Position numbers and translations under genes: made by a program
Shown: piece by piece, positions 22,028-33,691 of the stretch
How positions within the stretch are numbered: position 1 is the stretch's first letter
Layout: each line of letters opens with the position of its first letter
Assembly (NCBI RefSeq): GCF_019703515.2
Contig: NC_059382.1
Location: 13,433,001 to 13,497,000, forward strand
DNA length: 64,000 nt
Direction of reading: 5' to 3'
DNA from: Myxocyprinus asiaticus
Lineage: Eukaryota; Chordata; Actinopteri; Cypriniformes; Catostomidae
The notes under the pieces: generated by a model
What the model saw: the letters and a program-made list of their open reading frames with translations, nothing else
The model's database searches: none
Told to the model about the DNA's origin: nothing

Positions 22028-22180
22028 TTTAAAGGGATAGTTCACCCAAAATTGAAAATTCTGTCATCATTTACTCATCCTCATATCTTTCCAAACGGAA
22101 ATGACTTTCTTCTGTGGAACACAAAAGGAGAAATAAGGCAGAATGTCAGCATCAGTCTTTCACTTTCATTGAATGTAAAA
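22028..22180 (+). mobile_element. Angel-like palindromic MITE, left arm (copy 1)
   Basis: TTAAAGGGATAGTTCACCC terminus, then TCTGTCATCATTTACTCATC and CTTCTGTGGAACACAAAAGG. The second arm is lost. The family resembles the teleost Angel-type MITEs; the name is by memory only. Confidence 0.75.
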
Positions 22181-22240
22181 AAAATAAATAAAAAAAAAAC
22201 CTATCCTGTTGTGGTCCATGGAAAAGAAAATTTCATAATA

Positions 22241-22964
22241 TAGGGCACAACGGGTGAGTATTTTACTTTTTTCTAGTCACAAAATGTATCAAGATAAAAA
22301 AAAAAAATAAAAAATGTTTTATTTATTTTTTATTATATATTGATGAAGCAACATAATTTGTGTGAAAAGAAATAATAACAGAATGTTGTTTTGATTAAAA
22401 TTCAGTTTTTAAAAAAAGGTGGTAAGGGAGCCTTTTACCCCACACTTCGGGTAAAAGTCTCCCTCACTTGGGGTAAAAGACCCCTAGGGGGTTTATAGTG
22501 ATATTGTGTAGATTGTAGGGCAATAGTTATAGGGCTCAATTTGTCAACTTATGCAATTCCTTGAGACAGCAAGATGCTTTTTTCAGTAACAAATTAAGAT
22601 GATGCTTATAACTACTTCAGAAAAAGTCAACCATTTCCTGTTAATTTCAAACACATTTGGCATTTTATTACATCAAGTATTCTATAAACAAACTCAATGT
22701 GAGCCCACTTTGAACATTTTTCCACAGCAAATCCATTCGCCCAACTTTAACAATGTGGTTTATTTTTTAGCCCCTGCAACGGGGGTATTTTTACCCCAAA
22801 TACTTTCATTTCACTTATTTGACAGTTATTGAAAAATGTTTAACTTTATGATCTTAAACATAACTGAAAATGTAAGTATTTTCTCTCAAAAGAAATGTGT
22901 TAATTTCAGGGATTTTCATTAGCTACAAAAAACCCAGCAGAGCCTTTAGCCCTGTTGTACCCTA
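22241..22964. mobile_element. Unclassified TIR element, 724 bp
   Basis: Left end TAGGGCACAACGGGT; right end (reverse complement) TAGGGTACAACAGGGCT. No matching TSD. The interior repeats GGGTAAAAG/CTTTTACCC: a 9-bp stem with an 8-nt loop at 22432-22457, then a third GGGGTAAAAG downstream. Confidence 0.5.
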
Positions 22965-23041
22965 CTGTTTATCAAAAACTAAAACTACTTTGTAGTCATT
23001 TTTATTTTGGGTGAATGAAAATGTTTTAGTTTTTGTTAAAA

Positions 23042-23045
<4 letters not shown>

Positions 23046-23121
<76 letters not shown>
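23046..23121. repeat. (AT)n microsatellite
   Basis: About 76 bp of pure AT, among the longest in the window. Confidence 0.95.
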
Positions 23122-23126
<5 letters not shown>

Positions 23127-23740
23127 ATACGGTTTCTAACTTTCTATGTCTTCCTTTTCAAATTCTTTGGAGTTGACACCCTTCAGTGCCCTAGCCCTGA
23201 CCAGTGAAGGAAGGGCAGTGGCTTGTCCTCTAGGCAGATAACCAAGGCCACTAATCAAGTGTGTGAGCACCAGAGTGGGGGATTAGAGGCTCGCTCTGAG
23301 CAACTCGCCACTGAAAGCTAAGTGCGTGCACAACAAGGTCGCCACTAAACCTGTAGTAACCCCCGTGGTTGGTCTCTCTCTCTCTCTCTTTTTTTTCCCA
23401 CCCACACACTCGCCCCCTCTCTAACACTCTTATGTGTGCCGCATCCATGCCCTCAGCACTCAGTCACACAAAACAGACATGCACACACAAGCGAAGCCTC
23501 TTTATACACTCTCGCGTACACACAGAAAGCCTCACGCCCACAGGCGGCCCACTCTCTGCCGAATCGGGATAATTCATCATATTTTACAACTGATGGCTTT
23601 CTACCTCAGCTGAGTGATATTGCATCCTGGCAGTGTGACAAGAACAAGGCTCAGATGATCTCGCATTCCCTCCGACAGCCTGCGTTTTCTTCTTTAGAAG
23701 ATGTCCCGCACACACTTGCTTTTATAGTTTGAATGTGTGT

Positions 23741-24409
23741 TAGGGCTGGGCGAATATTCAAATAACTCAATATTTTTTCAGACTTTTGATGATATTTGAC
23801 ATTGTCTCAATATTAATATATTTGCTCTGAATTGGTTTTAAAAAAGCTTATTTTTTAACCAAAGCAACCATCATTTCAATCAAACAGCCACTGTTGCCAA
23901 GTAGATTTAAAATCTAGTTAAAAATGCTCAAGGCATTCAGTTTCCCACTCAGTTTGTTCACTAAATTAACACATGGATGAATTATGTTTGATCTTTTTTT
24001 ATTTATTTGCACTAATATAGCAATACATACAGCGATATTTACCAATAAATATTTTCACTAAAACATTTTAATATACACGCTGGGACTTCGGTAATCATTT
24101 CTGAGTGAGGACGCAAACGAATCAATGAATCAGAGATTTGAATCTATTCATTGAAATGGACAGTTTGAATTGATTCATGGCATGAACTTAACTTACCAAC
24201 CCTTAACACCATTTTTGCTCCAGATGTTAATATCTTAATGCTCTCATATTCAAATGTCATATTTAATAGATGGGGATAGATCACGGAACTAGTTTAATTG
24301 GCATTTTTGGAAACTTGATGGCCTAACTACACAGCAGATTAAAATCATTGAAATGTTCATGATATTGCCTAATTTTATATCGCCAGAAAAGCTGTTTCAT
24401 CCAGTCCTA
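23741..24409. mobile_element. hAT-type element, 669 bp, decayed TSD
   Basis: Left TAGGGCTGGGCGAATATTC; right end CAGTCCTA (inverse of TAGGACTG). The flanking octamers ATGTGTGT and GTGTTTGT agree at 6 of 8 positions. Contains ATATCG-type subterminal motifs. Confidence 0.6.
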
Positions 24410-24554
24410 GTGTTTGTTTGCATGTGTGATTGGAGCAGAGTTAATTGTAATGTTATGGATTGTAAAAACTGACATGATGTCCAGTATTATAAATCTATAC
24501 TGTCTGTTTTCTTCAGTATGATCCCGTGACTGTGGTGACATTTTATTAAACATA

Positions 24555-24913
24555 TAGCGGCAGTTTCGAGGTGAAATGGGTTTGATCACACTTTAACAAG
24601 CTTGCAAATGTATGTTATATAATGCGAATGTTAAAATGTAGCACCTTATATGTTGTGCACTATAGGCTAGTAAGTGTTTTGATGTCATAAGAGAGCTTGT
24701 GGGAGGAACAGGGCAAAAAGTGTTTATGAACTGATGATCTGCTGTCTAACTTGTGATGTGTGAAAGAGAACAAAAGTCGTTGTTGCAGCGCCTCGTGTTC
24801 ATTTGACCAGGAAACTGCCGCAATGCGTACAACGAGCCACAAAAACATTTTTTAGGTACAGCAACAATGTAGTAAAAATATTGGTATAGTAATATTATTA
24901 TATTAGACCAGGT
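24555..24913 (-). mobile_element. Dispersed repeat family A, partial copy
   Basis: Shares ordered landmarks with 43605-44165 and 55461-55880: GTCATAAGA, GGAACAGGGCAAAAAGTG, TTGTGATGTGTGAAAG, CAGCGCCTCGTGTTCATTTG, GGAAACTGCCGCAATGCGTA, and the end AGACCAGGT. Read on the minus strand it starts with a CCTGGTCT terminus. Confidence 0.65.
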
Positions 24914-24925
24914 GGTTTTTTAATA

Positions 24926-25439
24926 GCCAATGTTGATTTTGAATAGCCAGGGTTTTACAGATTGAAATGGAAAATATAAGCCTTGATACTATCAGGTTCT
25001 AATATTGACCAATTCAGACTAATACAGATCATCAATAATAATACAGTTCAAATTGGCTAATATACATAAATCTGTTTAAAATAGCATTAGCCATAAATAC
25101 AGCAAATGTAGTGTCTGCTGTATATAATTGCATATCCCACCCAGGACACCATTATGAGCATAATGAGCATCATTATGAGCCCAGCTGAAGAGAGTTCAGA
25201 AGTAAATGAGAGTAACATACTAAAACACACTTGAAAACTAGAAATAAGAACCTCTCATTTGAGTCATTTGACTCATCTGCCTCTCATTTTGTTGTTTTTC
25301 ACTGGTTAGAGAGAATTACTACTAAAACAAAAAAGTACTGCATGAGGGTATCGTTTATTAATTTATTTATTTATTTATTTTTTTGGAGGATGCAATGCCA
25401 CTAGTCTACCTTTGACACATTGACATTAAGCTACTGTCA
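24926..25439. other. Intronic stretch, nothing recognised
   Basis: No ORF or repeat recognised; AT-rich. Confidence 0.4.
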
Positions 25440-25760
25440 TGTGACACTCTGTCATTGGCCACCTGGCAGATCCTCCACCTTCTCACGACCTCATCCTCCT
25501 GTGACCTGAGGCTCTGGGCCCGGACCTGGCTCGTCAGGCCCCTCCCTATGCTCCCCCTGCTGTGGAAAGGTCGAACGGGTCATCGTGTCCTCATCTGTAA
25601 TCCGTTGCCATTCGTCAGCAGTCGAGGCCGGAGGAGGCAGCCTCGCTACGAGGGGAGAATGCCCAATTAGGCAGCTGTCACACAAAGCAGAGGCTGCAGA
25701 AAGAGAGTGGGGGGGGGGGGGGTTTGCATAATCCCCTCCTGCAGCAGCTGCGGGTGCCAA
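25440..25760. other. GC-rich island of unknown nature
   Basis: About 320 bp that is markedly richer in G and C than its surroundings, including G14 at 25709-25722 followed by TTTGCATAAT. Short ORFs exist on both strands (71 and 89 codons), but I recognise no protein. It may be a conserved element, an old exon or a repeat fragment. Confidence 0.3.
25709..25722 (+). repeat. G14 homopolymer
   Basis: Uninterrupted run of 14 G. Confidence 0.95.
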
Positions 25761-26379
25761 TTACAGTGCTATGTTAACCATTTCCACCCTAGAACAGAGG
25801 GAGAGGGAAACGAGGCACTCTAACCCTTACTTTGTCTCCCAGTGGAATTCCTCTCTTGGGATCAGTGTTTACAACCGTTGTCACATTGGGCTGAGGAACT
25901 TGACTCAAATTATAGCACCTCAACTGGTAATATCTTAAGGTGGAAATGCATCCCCATATATCTTTCAGCTACATATGTTTGCACCCCTCTTAGTTAATGA
26001 TACATTTTGCAACAGTCAAGAGACGTGATGCTAAACAAGACTTGTTTAGAATGTAAAACTGAAGTATGTTAACCATATGATTTTCATGGCTTTCAGTTCC
26101 ATTAACGGTACCAAAACATGCAACTTTCTGCAGATGTGGATGGAACATCGTTCTAAAATACTGCAGCACAATTCAGCAACAATTTGTTCTGATTTGTTAA
26201 ATCTGCTCTGTTGAAATCTGAAATGACCATTTGGCAACAGGCTGCTGGGCAAAGTAAATTTTATAAGAACTTTATTTCATAATTCCAAATAATAATTCCT
26301 CAATTGTAATAAAAGATTTGTTAATGGAACCGTTAAGGAAAAGGAAGAGTTAAGAGGAATCTGAGTCAGAACCGGAATC
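25761..26379. other. Intronic stretch, no gene seen
   Basis: Nothing recognisable. Confidence 0.35.
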
Positions 26380-26429
26380 ATTAAATTCCTCAATTCAATG
26401 GGGACTGAAGGGGACATTTAAGACATTAC

Positions 26430-26505
26430 AACATGATTTTCTGTAAAGCTGCTTTGAAACAATGTGTATTGTGAAAAGCGCTATACAAATAAAAATGAGT
26501 TGACT
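26430..26505 (+). repeat. LINE/SINE 3'-tail-like sequence
   Basis: CTGTAAAGCTGCTTTGAAAC followed by GCTATACAAATAAA is a conserved teleost retroposon tail. A second, shorter copy is at 34918-34970. The body upstream is not recognised. Confidence 0.5.
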
Positions 26506-27449
26506 TGACAATGGCGTGAGTTTAGGGTGGGATTATCTATCTAACTCACCTATGGAAGATGGGGGAAGAGTTTGGGAACCCATTTAAAAACAGTCAATAT
26601 CTTTCCAATTTCGTTTGGCAATGCTAGTGGCGCAAAATTTCAGCTTGACAGTCAGTTCTAATTTTTCAACCAATGTTTCTGCAGTTATTTGGCCACTAGA
26701 AATTTGTGGAAAGGCGTATTTTTCAAAGTTTTGTCGGCTGTACAACTGACACCTGGGTACACAACAGTGCAACACGTTTTTTCCGTTCCTCACAACCTCA
26801 TGTCATATTAAATATGGTGTCTACTTTGGCTACAATGTCTACAGAATGTGTCAAAACCATCAGACAGGTTGCCGACAAGCTGCCGTCCACGTCATCTGAC
26901 AGAAAAGTTAAACCCAAAAAGAGCCAAATCAGCTGCAATCACAGCTATTATCAAGCTAAGGAGACCAGGAGACAAGTGTATCTTGTATTTTTCCTCAACT
27001 TGCTCAAAGACCTCAGGTTCCTCTTTTCCAACTGTCACAATCTCTTGTTTCTCATACCCCAGAAAGAGCAGGAAAGTACAGTTACCGAATGCTACAAGTT
27101 TAATCAGAGATAAATGAGGTGCTGGAAGGGAGAAGGAGCTGACTCGAGGCTGAATAATCGCTCCTTTTCTTAATTAAATGATGGAAGAAAAGCCAGCACA
27201 TTAAAAAGGAAGACAGTGCCTGGGTCTCTTGCCTTTTCCCTAGATGAGAGAGAGAAGTTATTAACACAGTAAAGTCTCTGCAGTCATCAGAGCCAAGTGC
27301 ATGAGTCCAGAGAAAGGGGGCAAGAGTTTAAGGATGTGACCCGACTCCGACATTGTCTACTGTTAACTGCTTCAAACAGTGCAACTCATTAAGTTGAAAC
27401 TTGCTTTATTATTAAGCTTCAAAATGATTTTGTCTGATATCTATTGGTA
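26506..27449. other. Intronic stretch, no gene confirmed
   Basis: Contains a 135-codon + strand ORF (26706-27113) with no recognisable motif. I regard it as chance. Confidence 0.35.
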
Positions 27450-27800
27450 ACCAGAGATGTGCAAAATTACATATTTTAAAAATGTGACCAGTTATATCTT
27501 TTATATAAAATGAGTACTCCCGTTCAAAAAACAACTACATGGAGCTCAATGAAACGGAACAGAAGGCAGGGTGCATTTTTAAAAGTTGGAATTTTTTAAA
27601 AGTTGGATGCTCAAAAAACAGTCCAAAGAGATATGTCTGCATGTGTCTGGCTATAGAAAATTAAATGGATTAATTTGAAGATGAAACTTTTCCGAGGGTC
27701 CTACCGTCCAAACTGTTTAACAGCTAAAGCACAGCATGCTAATTAAAGATCTAAAGATATAAATACGAGGCTACTGCTTAAGTACTTAATCCTAAAACAC
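27450..27800 (+). mobile_element. Diverged copy related to the element at 28669-29561
   Basis: Shares GAGATGTGCAAAATTACATA (compare GGATGTGCAAAGCTGCATAT), GTTCAAAAAACAACTACATGG and ACAGCTAAAGCACAGCA with the downstream element. Ends are unclear. Confidence 0.45.
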
Positions 27801-28660
27801 TAGTACTTAAATACTGAAAAACAAAAAAAGCACCATAGAATTAACATTTTTATAAAACATTTTAATGTATTTTTTTTTTTACACAGTGTGGTAATACCAT
27901 AATACCATGCTCTCTACCATTCATATACAAATATGGTAATCATTAAGTACTATAGTACTAGTATAAACTACATGTTATTACCATACCATTACTGTATCAT
28001 GGTAACACTGCAATATTTTTCAGTAAGGGTATCTCTCGCACCACCATCATAAAGTTACAGATTTATAAATTTTTCCCCAGAAAGCAACAATACTTTTCAG
28101 ATCGTCAGGCATCTAAAATGTGCACCACTACCTCCTGAGCAGCTAGCGGTAGGCCTCCGCAACACATGGGCTTTAAATGTACCTCCAACTGTCCCTTCTG
28201 TGTTCCTGGCCTGCTCTCTGTACAATGGTTGGCTCCCAAAAGAGCTGACAGTAGACTTTCCATCAGTTCGACTTAAATAATAATAAGCACTTTTGAAGGA
28301 CTTGAAAAAGATAGAAGTAATGAACACAACTCAGGAGCGCTAATAGTTGTCCTGACACAGATGGAAGGACATGGCCAGGCTTGTCAATCCTACCTTCACT
28401 TAATTAGCAGAAATGAAGCTGGATTAAAATGGGGAGGTTGTGATAACAGTGCAAGTCAAAAAGCTAAACAAGTCAACAAACTTTTGACAGGCCTGTCTCT
28501 TTAAAAGTAACGTTTACACAGTTGCTTTCTCCCTCTAATGTCTTGTCCTCTTTTCTGTTATTTTATTTATTAATGAGTGTCAAACAGTAGCAGAACACTA
28601 CCAAACCATAGTATGTTCTTGGTACCACCTGACACCTATCCATGTTTTGTACTTTTAATG
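27801..28660. other. Intronic stretch, no gene seen
   Basis: No supportable ORF or repeat, apart from short runs of TAGTACT-like and GGTAAT-like words near 27780-28000. Confidence 0.35.
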
Positions 28661-28668
28661 GTTTTGAG

Positions 28669-29561
28669 TAAAGGATGTGCAAAGCTGCATATTTTCAAAA
28701 CCAACTAGTTAGTGGTTTGCCTTAACGACAAGTCAACAGACTTAGAGAAGCCCTGTATTATTAGGCCAGTTTCGAGTTCACCTAAATCCAATCAGATGCA
28801 CATTATTTAAACTGTTTACATAAGATGTGTTCAAAAACAGCTAGATGGTGCACTACGGAATGGAACACACAGCGCTAGTTCCTAAAATAAAACAGTGTGG
28901 GGTGGAAAATAATGCCAGACTTTTTTTAACCTAACACTGCATATTTAAAGTGCTATGTCCATGGCACGACTGCCTTAAAAAAAAAAAAAAAAAAACAGTG
29001 CAAGGTGTCTAAATAAGACGTGTTCTTGCATTCAAAAACAGCTAGATGGTGCACAACAGAACGGAACATTGCAAAAATCCCTCAAAAAACAGCGCAACCC
29101 GTCTACACTGGACACATCCTTGCGTTCAAAAACAGCTAGATGGTCCACAATGCAAATGGAACACATGGCACAAATACCTCAAAAAACAGTGCAAGGTGTC
29201 TACATAAGACAGGTTCTTGAGTTCAAAAACATGTCTAATGGAATAGAACACAACAAGAATTTTTATAACTTGACACTGCATCTTAAAAATGCTACGATCA
29301 TGGCATGAGCCACAATGGAACAAAAAATTATGTCCATCTACAAGTGTACTGTTGTGCAGGTGATTTAAACACTATGAATTTAAAGACACAACTTCTCTGA
29401 TAGTGTTTTATTGTGCAAACCAACTAACAGCTAAAGCACAGCACACCAATTATAGCATCACTGCTAAAAAATACAAAAACCTAAAAATGAGGGGGAAAAA
29501 AAACTAAATACTAGTCAACCTCAACTAGTCGGATGTTAGATGACCATCGTAAACCATCCCT
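28669..29561. mobile_element. hAT-like element, 893 bp, with internal tandem units
   Basis: Left TAAAGGATGTGCAAAGC; right end ACCATCCCT, the inverse of AGGGATGGT. The flanking octamers GTTTTGAG (28661-28668) and GTTCTGAG (29562-29569) match at 7 of 8. ACTAGT/CTAGTC motifs lie near both ends. The interior is a tandem array (28826-29310). Confidence 0.65.
28826..29310 (+). repeat. Imperfect ~96-bp tandem repeat
   Basis: The anchor TTCAAAAACAGCTAGATGGT begins at 28830, 29031 and 29125, with a decayed anchor at 29222. The spacings are 201, 94 and 97. The CACTGCAT..GTGCTA..ATGGCA segment also recurs at about 28935 and 29273, which suggests a higher-order duplication. Confidence 0.75.
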
Positions 29562-30016
29562 GTTCTGAGTCAGATTAATATATCAACAAATATCCACATC
29601 AAGCTTTTGACAAGCAAGACACTTCTTATATACCAAAAAAGCATCCGCTTAGTGGGGGATGTCACAGTATGCCATCTCAATATTCTGATTGCTCTGTACA
29701 GTACATATAAAAGAACTATAAAGGCTCGAATCAGCACAGAATTTAAAGGTGCATTAATTTTGGAGCCGGGTTTGAGACAACTCATATTTAAGTCAAATAA
29801 AACCCCCTGATGTGACAAACGGTCCTACCGAGAGACAGCCAAAGAACAGCGTGTCTCAAATTGTCGGCAAATGGGAGAGATGAGTAAAAACGGCTGAGCA
29901 AATGAGGCTCCGGCAGCGCTCACACAGAGCAAAGTGAACTGTTTACTCAGAGTACACAGGGGAAGATGACTTTTGCTGCAACCCCATCCTCCTCCCTTCC
30001 CCCACTTTCTCCCTCC

Positions 30017-30050
<34 letters not shown>
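30017..30050. repeat. (CT)n microsatellite
   Basis: CT repeat with one interruption; more CT follows to about 30080. Confidence 0.9.
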
Positions 30051-30114
30051 GTAACAAACACTCTTCATCTCTCTCTCTTTCTGTAGTGAGTGAATGTCAG
30101 AGGGTGAGCGTGTG

Positions 30115-30123
30115 TGACCTTGA
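30115..30123 (-). promoter_or_regulatory. ERR/NR5A-type extended half-site
   Basis: TGACCTTGA (minus-strand TCAAGGTCA) in non-repetitive sequence just after a CT-rich tract. Possibly a chance match. Confidence 0.2.
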
Positions 30124-30457
30124 GTCGCGTCAGAAGCACAGCGAGGGTTGTGCTGCCTGCAGGCGTCCTTGAACTGCATCTGCAAGACAAAAACCCCTTC
30201 ACGCTACCCTGATAGATATCTCAAATATCCTGCCTTTCTCCAACAGCTGCCTGCGCTATCAGCTCCTGTGATGAAAAATGTCATAGAAGCTGTGTACCTC
30301 TAACCTCACGCCAGAGCTGAATCGCACAGCTATCTGCTTGTCTACCTGGAGATACGATTTGTAATATGAAGGCAGCCGCAGTGCTTCATCTAAGAGATTA
30401 CATAGGGTGAAGAATCACAATATAAGGGACCATAAAAGGTCAAATAGCATAAAGCAA

Positions 30458-30819
30458 TAAAAATGAGAGTTCTGTCATCATTTCCTCACTGTCATGTCAT
30501 TCCAAACCTGTACGACTTTCTTCAGTAGATCAAAAAGGAGAAGTTTAGCATAATGTCGAGCTGCTTTCTTCAATACAATGAAAGTGGATGGGAACCAGAG
30601 GTTGTCAAACTCCAAAAACGACCAAAAAGCACCATAAAAGCATTTAGAAAGTAGTCCATATGATTTTCGCACTATTTTTCAAGTCTTCTGAAGCCATCGG
30701 AAAGGTTTGTATGAGAGATAGGTTTTTCGTTATTCAATAAAACTCTTGCTTGACAGCGGTGGTTTCACTTTCACTGATTGGAAAATAACTTTCAATTTTG
30801 GGTGAACTATTCCTTTAAG
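30458..30819 (+). mobile_element. Angel-like palindromic MITE (copy 2)
   Basis: Left arm TTCTGTCATCATTTCCTCAC..CCAAACCTGTACGACTTTC; right end TTTTGGGTGAACTATTCCTT. The left terminus is eroded. Confidence 0.7.
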
Positions 30820-32116
30820 CACACTGATACATACCATTGGAATGCCATCCATAACAATTCCATGCCACACCATGCAATTACATCAAATGTACACCATTTT
30901 ACGTAATTATACACCATCACCTGAAAGCATGGCATGAATTAATCCGCGCCCTATTGCATTAGCACTTTGTAAATGTGCACCCAAGATAGGGAGCTTTTTC
31001 TGGGAGCTCAAAAACAGACTGGATACAAGCAGCACTTCTACGACGTGAACGGTGACAGCTTCTCAGAGGCCCGGGCCCCCTTCCGAGGAAGTGGAGTTGA
31101 CCCCATCGGCAGATGAAACTCTACACCCTGCCAACCGCGGCCACACGGGTACCCAGCTGTTCTTGTCCTGTACTTGGGTGTGCTTTGCTCTACACAGAGC
31201 GGTTTTGAGTTTAACCTCAGGAGGGTGATCAGAAGGGGACGGAATTCAGTGTTGTTCATCATCCCGGTCTGGTATGGCTGAAAACATGTTGCGAGATATC
31301 TTATCTGAAAATACTACACATGCAAGTTGGCTTGCGGAGAATGTTTTGCTTGGACACACTTGCCTTTCACAGAAATGCAGCAGTGCAGGAACAGACTGTG
31401 AAAGTTAAAAGAAAAATAGCTTGTTAATGTAAAAACTGGCCAACACATAGGCCTTAAGATGTGAATCCTCTCTACGGCTGTTTGACTTATTCATTTCTCA
31501 TGTGGCAATGGGCTGAACAAATGCCAGAGACCTGATAAGGACTGAGACGAAGTGACTTCGAAATCAGAGGTCATGGTTAAAGTCAAGGCTGATTAGTCAG
31601 TCTGTCTTTACCTCCAAGTCTCTGGGCAAGTCTATGGGCCATAAGAGGTGAAATGTTTCATTCAAAGATATTGAGCATAGGGACAGTCGACTTGATTTTT
31701 TTCTTATATTGTTTTGATATTTTTAGCGGCGCTTCAATTAGCATGCTGTCCTGTAGCTGATGAGCAGCTTGCATGGTAAAACCCTGTTGGAAAATTAGCA
31801 TTTTTAATTTAATCCACTTTAAATCACTGCCGCTACAGTTTTACACTTTCAGACAGATGTCTTTGTCAACTGCATCGTGTATAGCACTGTTTTTTTTTTT
31901 AAGCATCCCACCATAAGCATTGCGTTTTTAATACGTTGTTTCAAATTAAGAAGAGTCCAACTTTTAAAAATGTATCTTGAGACCCCTACAATCTGTTCCG
32001 TTATGCTCTGTCTAGCGGTTTTTTAACTAAAATACACGTTATGTATTCGACCCCTAAGAAATGCGTCTGATCGGGGTCAGTTGAATCCAAAACCGGCCAA
32101 AATATACAGGGCTTCC
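30820..32116. other. Intronic stretch with a GC-rich patch at 31030-31270
   Basis: The patch is GC-rich and holds a 74-codon minus-strand ORF of no recognised family. It may be a retroelement coding fragment. Otherwise nothing. Confidence 0.3.
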
Positions 32117-33341
32117 TTAAAGGAATTGTTCACCCAAAAATGAAAATTCTCTCATTATTCACTTACCCTGATGCCATCCCAGATGTGTATGACTGTCTTT
32201 CTTCAGCAGAATACAAATTAAGATTTTCAGAGAAATGTTGAAGCTCTGTAGGTCCTTATAATGTAAGTAAACAGGAGCCATCACGCTGGGTTCACACATC
32301 CTCCGTGAGCGCGGTGTGAGCAAGGCGCGAGCAGCGCATGAGCAGGGCGGTCGCACTGGAGGTTCACACTGGCCGCGTCTCTCCCGCTAGAAACAGCAGC
32401 GCCTCTGCGCAGGAAATAAAATGGTCTGTGGGGTCCTACGGGCAGTCGCGTGCATTTCATCTTTATCAGCATACATTTACACAGAATTACAAAATGTCCG
32501 GCAGTTTATTAAGTTATTTTATTCAGTTTACTTGCATGCAGCCATATAAATTGTATAGTACTATAGGTTTGGTTTGAATAATTTTGATTTGCTTTTGTCT
32601 CTTTTCAATAATCTCCTGATTATTTTAGTGTCGTACTGCATCCAGAGCCGCTGAGCTCAGCGTGAGCCGCGCGGCAACAATAGGGATGTGTCACCTCACG
32701 ACACACGCTTGCAGTGTAAACGGTGTCATCCGTTAATATGGGTGCCGAAACGAAAACGCGCCGCTCACACCTCGCCCACAGAGTATGTGTGAACCCGGCG
32801 TCAGGCTGCTGGCTATTTGACGGTCCAAAAAAAATGCATAAATGTAACCAACACGACTCCAGTTGATCAATTAATGTCTTCTGAAGTAAATCGATAGGTT
32901 GGTGTAAGAAACAAATCGATAATCAAAACGTTTTTAACTTTAAATCTTGCTTCCGCCCCGGCATTGTATTTCTGTTTGAAATGAACTAAATCTTGCGTGA
33001 CGTTCGTTCCTCTGTTGTATACAAAGCACGCGCTTCCGATTTCTCGCGAACAAAAAAATTCTTACACCAACCTATCGATTTGCTTCAGAAGACATTATTT
33101 GATCAACTGGAGTCGGGTGGATTACTTTTATGCTGCCTAAATATGCATTTTGGGTCGTCAAATAGCCAACAGCCTGATGGCACCCATTTACTTACATTAT
33201 AAGGACCTACAGAGCTTCAACATTTTTCTAAAAATCTTAATTTGTGTTCTGCTGAAGAAAGACAGTCATACACATCTGGGATAGCATCAGGGTAAGTGAA
33301 TAATGACAGAATTTTCATTTTTGGGTGAACTAGTCTTTTAA
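32117..33341. mobile_element. Long palindromic Angel-like MITE (copy 3), host of a nested element
   Basis: Left terminus TTAAAGGAATTGTTCACCC; right terminus GGGTGAACTAGTCTTTTAA. The arms pair over their length: AGCTCTGTAGGTCCTTATAA (left) with TTATAAGGACCTACAGAGCT (right), and GATCAATTAATGTCTTCTGA with TCAGAAGACATTATTTGATC. The unpaired centre is about 32921-33045. One arm is interrupted at 32284-32800. Confidence 0.85.
32284..32800. mobile_element. 517-bp TIR element nested in a MITE arm, TSD TCA
   Basis: Left CGCTGGGTTCACACATCCTC; right (reverse complement) CGCCGGGTTCACACATACTC, 18 of 20 identical. TCA flanks it at 32281-32283 and 32801-32803. The uninterrupted opposite arm (CCAACAGCCTGATGGCACCC) shows the empty site with a single TCA. 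The 3-bp duplication suggests a PIF/Harbinger-like or CACTA-like family. CpG-rich. Confidence 0.85.
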
Positions 33342-33471
33342 GACCAATTAGTCGACTAGTTGTTCAGGCAACCCACGACTAGTAGATTTTGAAAATATGT
33401 CTTTATGTACATTCTTTCCAATTAATTCCATTTCCACAAGAACAAATTCCATTCCAAGCACTGCAAACTTA

Positions 33472-33691
33472 GGCCACGTCCACATCAAAACATTTTTGTT
33501 AGAAAACGCATTAATTATTATGCAATATTTCTGCCTCTCATCCACACTAGAACAGCGTTTTCCTTCACCGAAAATTATGCGTTTCGAAATCTCTCCATTA
33601 CCACATACTATGGAAAACACAGACATTGGAAATGACATTAGAAATTGAAAACAGAGTTTTCAATTGAAAACAAATTATTGTGGATGTGGCC
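33472..33691. mobile_element. 220-bp MITE, Harbinger-like
   Basis: Left GGCCACGTCCACATCAAAAC; right (reverse complement) GGCCACATCCACAATAATTTG. Flanks TTA and TTG; an original TTA duplication is possible. Confidence 0.6.

Larger units (their letters stand above)
29570..30457. other. Intronic stretch with a CT tract, no gene seen
   Basis: Contains (CT)n at 30017-30050 and an ERR-type half-site at 30115. No supportable ORF. Confidence 0.35.

Noticed and set aside
26706..27113. 135-codon + strand ORF
   Set aside because: No recognisable domain; basic low-complexity middle; nothing around it suggests an exon.
32281..32803. CpG island promoter
   Set aside because: The GC-rich stretch is exactly bounded by inverted ends and TCA duplications, so it is a transposon.
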